From positions 1 through 16,103 of the forward strand of contig JACDAS010000033.1 of the NCBI GenBank assembly GCA_013695295.1: 16,103 bases of DNA, in the 5' to 3' direction. The position numbers were made by a program, and so were the translations under genes. A model generated the notes under the pieces. It was not told the DNA's origin and ran no database searches. It worked only from the letters and a program-made list of their open reading frames with translations. The stretch is from Actinomycetota bacterium (GTDB taxonomy: Bacteria; Actinomycetota; Thermoleophilia; Gaiellales; Gaiellaceae). This document shows positions 13,201-16,103 of the stretch, one piece after another; within the stretch, counting starts at the first letter, position 1; each line of letters begins with the position of its first letter.

Positions 13201-13889
13201 GCGCCGTCGCGGAGGCGGTAGCCCGCCCCGACCACCGTCTCGATCGGTTGCAGCGCACCGCCGGCGGCGGCGAGCTTTCGCCTCAGCGTCATCACGGTCA
13301 CCCGGACCGTCCGGGTCCTCGGGTCGGCGTTCTCGTCCCAGACGTGCGCGAGCAACTGGCCCTCCGAGACGACTTCGCCAGGCCGGGACAGGAGGTAGCG
13401 AAGGAGCGCGAACTCCTTCGGCGTCAGGGAGAGCGGGACGCCCCCCCGGCGCGCCTCGTGGCGCGAGGCGTCGAGCTCGAGCTCGCCGGCCCGGAGCACC
13501 GAGCCGCCCGGCTGGGAGTCGCGGCGCAGGAGCGCCCGGATCCGCGCGACGAGCTCGTCGAACGCGAACGGCTTGACCAGATAGTCGTCGGCGCCGTCGT
13601 CCAGGCCGCCGATCCGATCCTCGAGCGCGTCGCGGGCGGTCAGCATCAGGATTCTCGGCCTGGGGGCGCCCTCGGGGCGCGCCCCTGCCCGAAGGCGCCG
13701 GCAGACCGCGCGCCCATCCAGGCCCGGCAGCCCGAGGTCGAGGCAGACCAGGTCATAGGGGTACACCTGCGCCTTGACGTAGCCCTCCTCCCCGTCCCGG
13801 GCGACGTCGACGGCGTACCCCTCCCTGCGGAGCCCGCGCGCGAGCGCGTCGGCCAGGTCGGGCTCGTCCTCGACGACCAGAAGGCGCAT
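13197..13889 (-). CDS. OmpR/PhoB-family response regulator
   Basis: This 230-residue DNA-binding regulator has an N-terminal receiver domain with the acidic cluster VVEDEPD (5-11), the phosphorylation site D51 in VCLDLGLPGLDG, T85 (MLTARD) and K107 (LVKPFAFDE). A winged-helix output domain (about 130-228) shows LTPKEFALLRYLLSRPGEVV and the wing region TVMTLRRKL with VGAGYRLRD. It is the phosphorylation partner of the adjacent kinase. The ATG has no Shine-Dalgarno. A TACCAT at 13906-13901 would place transcription start at or near the ATG, so a leaderless mRNA is possible but unproven. It is divergent from the MoxR operon, which makes itself and that operon natural candidate targets. Confidence 0.96.
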   Translation of the reverse strand: MRLLVVEDEPDLADALARGLRREGYAVDVARDGEEGYVKAQVYPYDLVCLDLGLPGLDGRAVCRRLRAGARPEGAPRPRILMLTARDALEDRIGGLDDGADDYLVKPFAFDELVARIRALLRRDSQPGGSVLRAGELELDASRHEARRGGVPLSLTPKEFALLRYLLSRPGEVVSEGQLLAHVWDENADPRTRTVRVTVMTLRRKLAAAGGALQPIETVVGAGYRLRDGA

Positions 13890-13973
13890 CGAGAAGAGAT
13901 GGTACGGAGGGTTTGGCGGAAGGGTCGTTCGTCGTCGGGGTGCGATGGTCGTTCCGAAGCAAGGACGCAGGGA

Positions 13974-13998
13974 GCGCCGATAGCAGCGCTATCGGCGC
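13974..13998. repeat. Perfect 11-bp inverted repeat with 3-base loop
   Basis: GCGCCGATAGC (13974-13984) and GCTATCGGCGC (13988-13998) are exact inverted repeats around AGC. The element lies 85 bp before the regulator ATG and 145 bp before the MoxR GTG in the divergent gap. No T-run follows on either strand, so it is not a standard terminator. It could be a DNA dyad bound by a regulator, or a 5'-leader hairpin. I do not recognise a riboswitch class. Confidence 0.7.
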
Positions 13999-14020
13999 GA
14001 CTGAGGACGCCGCATCGGGG

Positions 14021-14074
14021 CGGCCAGCGTGCCCCGACGGCACAAGCTGCCGTTTCGCCAAGCCCTCTAGGGCT
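14021..14074. other. Further dyads in the divergent spacer, including a weak terminator-like hairpin
   Basis: GTGCC/GGCAC is one small dyad near 14029-14043. TCGGGGC and GCCCCGA nearby form a 7-bp stem across a 9-base loop. AGCCCT (14061-14066) and AGGGCT (14069-14074) pair around two bases and are followed by CTTTAT, which has the outline of a short plus-strand terminator or attenuator ahead of moxR. The stem is short, so the call is weak. I see no coding sequence in 13890-14142. Confidence 0.3.
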
Positions 14075-14130
14075 CTTTATCGGGCCTTTACCGCGTTGCT
14101 GCTTCAGTGCCGGCTGACCGGAAGCCGACG

Positions 14131-14137
14131 AAGGAGG
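14131..14137 (+). promoter_or_regulatory. Ribosome binding site that selects the moxR start
   Basis: AAGGAGG is five bases before the GTG at 14143. The same frame also opens at a GTG at 14107, but that one has no ribosome site, so the downstream start is preferred. Confidence 0.85.
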
Positions 14138-14142
14138 ACGAC

Positions 14143-15159
14143 GTGACGCATGCGACCGAGGCGCCCGCGCCCACTCCGGCCGATGCCAAGCTGATGCTCG
14201 AGCGGGCCCTCTTCGAGATCCGGCGCGTGATCGCCGGGCAGGACCTGATGCTCGAGCGCGTCCTCGTCTGCCTCCTGACCGGCGGGCACCTGCTGATCGA
14301 GGGCGTGCCGGGGCTCGCGAAGACGCTGACGGTGAAGACGACGGCGGGCGTCCTCGGCGGGACGTTCAACCGCATCCAGTTCACGCCCGACCTCGTGCCC
14401 TCCGACCTGATCGGCACCCGGATCTACCGTCCCGACACGGCCGCGTTCGACACCGAGCTCGGCCCGGTCTTCTGCAACTTCCTGCTCGCCGACGAGATCA
14501 ACCGCGCACCCGCGAAGGTGCAGTCGGCCCTGCTCGAGGTGATGCAGGAGCGGCAGGTGACGATCGGCCGCCAGACCTACCCCGTTCCCGACCCGTTCCT
14601 CGTGATGGCGACCCAGAACCCGATCGAGTCCGAGGGCACGTACCCGCTCCCCGAGGCACAGGTCGACCGCTTCATGCTCAAGGTGCTCGTCGACTACCCG
14701 CTGCACGATGAGGAGCTGACCGTCGTGGCCCGCTCCCTCTCGGCGCCGCCCGAGCTCGAGCAGGCCCTCTCTCTCGACGAGCTGCGCGCGCTGCGGCGGG
14801 CCGTCGACGAGATCTACGTCGACCCGGCGATCGTCAGCTACACGGTCGACCTCGCCACGGCGACCCGCCGCCCGGCCGCTGCGGGTCTGCCCGACCTGGC
14901 CCAGTACGTCGCCTTCGGCGCGAGCCCGCGTGGCCCGATCAGCCTCGTCCAGGCCTCGCGCGCGCTGGCCCTCGTGCGCGGGCGCAGCTACGTCTTGCTG
15001 CAGGACGTGGCCGAGCTCGCGAAGGACGCGCTCCGCCACCGGCTCGTCCTCACCTACCAGGCTCTCGCCGAGGACCGTGACGCGGACGCGCTGCTCGAGG
15101 AGGTGCTCGGAGTCGTACCCGCTCCCCAGCTCGACCTGGCGCGAGGAGCCGCCGCGTGA
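14143..15159 (+). CDS. moxR: MoxR-family AAA+ ATPase
   Basis: This 338-residue cytoplasmic AAA+ ATPase is of the MoxR group, thought to act as a chaperone in maturing von Willebrand-domain proteins and metal-dependent complexes. It has Walker A GVPGLAKT (54-61) and Walker B LLADEINRAPAKVQSALLE (114-132). Next come the MoxR signature MQERQVTIG (134-142), sensor 1 MATQNPIESEGTYPLPEAQ (155-173), and the D175-R176 arginine region. The C-terminal lid domain is complete. The GTG start is set by AAGGAGG five bases upstream. The stop overlaps the GTG of the DUF58 gene by four bases, as is typical of moxR operons. The gene is divergent from a two-component system. Confidence 0.96.
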   Translation: MTHATEAPAPTPADAKLMLERALFEIRRVIAGQDLMLERVLVCLLTGGHLLIEGVPGLAKTLTVKTTAGVLGGTFNRIQFTPDLVPSDLIGTRIYRPDTAAFDTELGPVFCNFLLADEINRAPAKVQSALLEVMQERQVTIGRQTYPVPDPFLVMATQNPIESEGTYPLPEAQVDRFMLKVLVDYPLHDEELTVVARSLSAPPELEQALSLDELRALRRAVDEIYVDPAIVSYTVDLATATRRPAAAGLPDLAQYVAFGASPRGPISLVQASRALALVRGRSYVLLQDVAELAKDALRHRLVLTYQALAEDRDADALLEEVLGVVPAPQLDLARGAAA

Positions 15160-16088
15160 GCGCAGTCGCCCCGCAGCGCGAGCGGACCCCGGCGGCACCC
15201 GGGCCCGGCCCGACGCCCGAGGCGCTCCTCCGGGCGCTCGACCTGACGATCGCGCGCCGCGTCGACGCGCTCCTCGCCGGCGATCACCGCTCGAGCGTGA
15301 TCGGGCGCGGGAGCGAGCTCGCGCAAGTCCGCCCCTACCAGCCGGGCGACGACGACGTGCGCCAGCTGGACTGGAACGTCACCGCCAGGACCGGGATTCC
15401 GCACGTCCGCGTGCACCTCGCCGAGCGCGTCCTCGTCACCTGGCTCATGCTCGACACCTCGCCTTCGATGGCCTTCGGCACGGCCGACCGCCGTAAGAAC
15501 GACGTTGCCGAGGGGGTCGCGATCGCGCTCGGCTACGCCGCCACGCGCCGCGGCAACCGGCTCGGCCTCGTCACCTTCGGAGACGGCAGTCCGCGGCAGC
15601 AGCCGCCGCGCCAGGGCCGCACGGGCATGCTCGGTCTCCTGTCCCAGCTCGCCGAGGAGCCGGCTGCCACGCGGCCCGGGGCAACGTCCCTGGGGGAGGC
15701 CCTCCGGCGCACGGGGAAGCTGGCGCGTCAGCGAGCGCTCGTCGTCGTCGTCTCCGACTTCCGCGGCCCTCGCGATTGGCGCCGGCCGCTGCTCGACCTC
15801 GCCGGGCGCCACCAGGTGCTCGCGGTCGAGATCAGGGACCCGCGTGAGGACGAGCTCCCCGACGTCGGCGAGCTCCGGCTCGTGGACCCGGAGACGGGCA
15901 GGCAGCTCCGGGTCGACACCGGCAGCCGCAGGCTCCGCGACCGCTTCGCAACCGCCGCGTCGGAGGAGCGGCGAGCGCTCGAGCGCGAGCTGTCCGCGCT
16001 GGGGGTCGAGCACGCGGTGCTCTCGACCTCCGGCGACTGGCTCCACACCTTCGCGCACTTCGTCAAGCGCCGCTCGGCGAGGCGATGA
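15156..16088 (+). CDS. DUF58 domain protein (von Willebrand-like, MoxR partner)
   Basis: This 310-residue protein has the DUF58 hallmark VRPYQPGDDDVRQLDWNVTA (58-77). A von Willebrand A-type fold follows, with the metal-site motif MLDTSPSMAFGT (98-109; D-x-S-x-S) and the later strands LVTFGDG (138-144) and VVVVSDFRGP (196-205). No signal peptide or membrane helix is seen, so it is probably cytoplasmic or peripheral. Such proteins almost always sit next to moxR and are presumed partners or substrates of it. Its GTG start overlaps the moxR stop (GTGA), and its TGA overlaps the ATG of the next gene (ATGA), so three genes are coupled. The exact role is unknown. Confidence 0.93.
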   Translation: MSAVAPQRERTPAAPGPGPTPEALLRALDLTIARRVDALLAGDHRSSVIGRGSELAQVRPYQPGDDDVRQLDWNVTARTGIPHVRVHLAERVLVTWLMLDTSPSMAFGTADRRKNDVAEGVAIALGYAATRRGNRLGLVTFGDGSPRQQPPRQGRTGMLGLLSQLAEEPAATRPGATSLGEALRRTGKLARQRALVVVVSDFRGPRDWRRPLLDLAGRHQVLAVEIRDPREDELPDVGELRLVDPETGRQLRVDTGSRRLRDRFATAASEERRALERELSALGVEHAVLSTSGDWLHTFAHFVKRRSARR

Positions 16089-16103
16089 GCTTCGAGGAGC
16101 CGC
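16085..16103 (+). CDS. Start of a third gene of the moxR operon (partial)
   Basis: An ATG at 16085, overlapping the DUF58 stop as ATGA, opens MSFEEP before the window ends. In moxR-DUF58 operons the next gene is commonly a membrane-anchored von Willebrand protein (BatA-like) beginning MSF..P, which this matches. Only six residues are visible, so the identification rests on gene order. Confidence 0.5.

Noticed and set aside
14107..14142. Upstream GTG start for moxR
   Set aside because: It has no ribosome site, whereas the GTG at 14143 has AAGGAGG five bases upstream.
13890..14142. Known riboswitch (c-di-GMP, ydaO, cobalamin) in the divergent spacer
   Set aside because: None of the conserved core sequences I know could be matched; only simple hairpins are visible.
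14104..15198. 364-codon minus-strand frame opposite moxR
   Set aside because: Composition is shadow-like (long runs of R, A, E, L without domain), and moxR on the plus strand has every AAA+ motif and a ribosome site.

Overview
This is a gene-dense, very GC-rich window (roughly 70% G+C by eye). It has many GTG/TTG starts and many 4-base GTGA/ATGA stop-start overlaps. Gene content (NodN/MaoC-type hydratase, paired acyl-CoA dehydrogenases, FadD-type ligase, CurA-like reductase, AidB-like dehydrogenase) fits a soil-type high-GC actinobacterium. From memory, the GTGTCAGAGGTACCTC-type repeats suggest Thermoleophilia (Gaiellales/Solirubrobacterales), but that is an unverified impression.

Layout. 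1-1316 (minus): the signal-peptide end of an exported protein that leaves the window, preceded by a complete NAD-dependent formate dehydrogenase very similar to the Pseudomonas sp. 101 enzyme. 1317-1616: a non-coding block with tandem repeats and an imperfect palindrome. 1617-3070 (plus): a two-gene operon of an (R)-specific enoyl-CoA hydratase and a zinc-free NADP-dependent MDR reductase. 3067-3751: a REP-associated tyrosine (Y1/HUH) transposase on the minus strand; a second copy of the palindrome lies just upstream of its start. 3826-4761 (minus): a 59-residue small protein and an SDR/FabG-like reductase. 4782-6763: a hotdog thioesterase (plus) converging on an AidB-like acyl-CoA dehydrogenase (minus). 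6790-7005 holds the 3' half of a PaaI-type thioesterase, apparently a truncated remnant.

7022-11942 (plus) is a tight five-gene operon: acyl-CoA dehydrogenase subunit A, a short acyl-CoA dehydrogenase subunit B with a shrunken middle domain, an SDR, a single-domain cupin and an acyl-CoA synthetase. The ligase would activate a carboxylic acid, the dehydrogenase pair would introduce the alpha-beta double bond, and the hydratase, SDRs, reductase and thioesterase nearby could process the products. The substrate cannot be told from sequence; the pair recalls the heteromeric FadE26/27 type of steroid side-chain degradation.

11887-13889 (minus) encodes an OmpR-family response regulator and its HAMP sensor kinase. 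It is divergent from a MoxR AAA+ ATPase, a DUF58 protein and the first codons of a third gene (14143-16103, plus), the usual MoxR/DUF58/von Willebrand-type operon. The 253-bp space between the two transcription units carries a perfect 11-bp-stem hairpin and other dyads.

The least ordinary parts are the transposase with its repeat family, the small protein, the truncated thioesterase and the asymmetric dehydrogenase pair. I see no convincing evidence of a wholly new system such as a CRISPR array, defence island, phage or retron.
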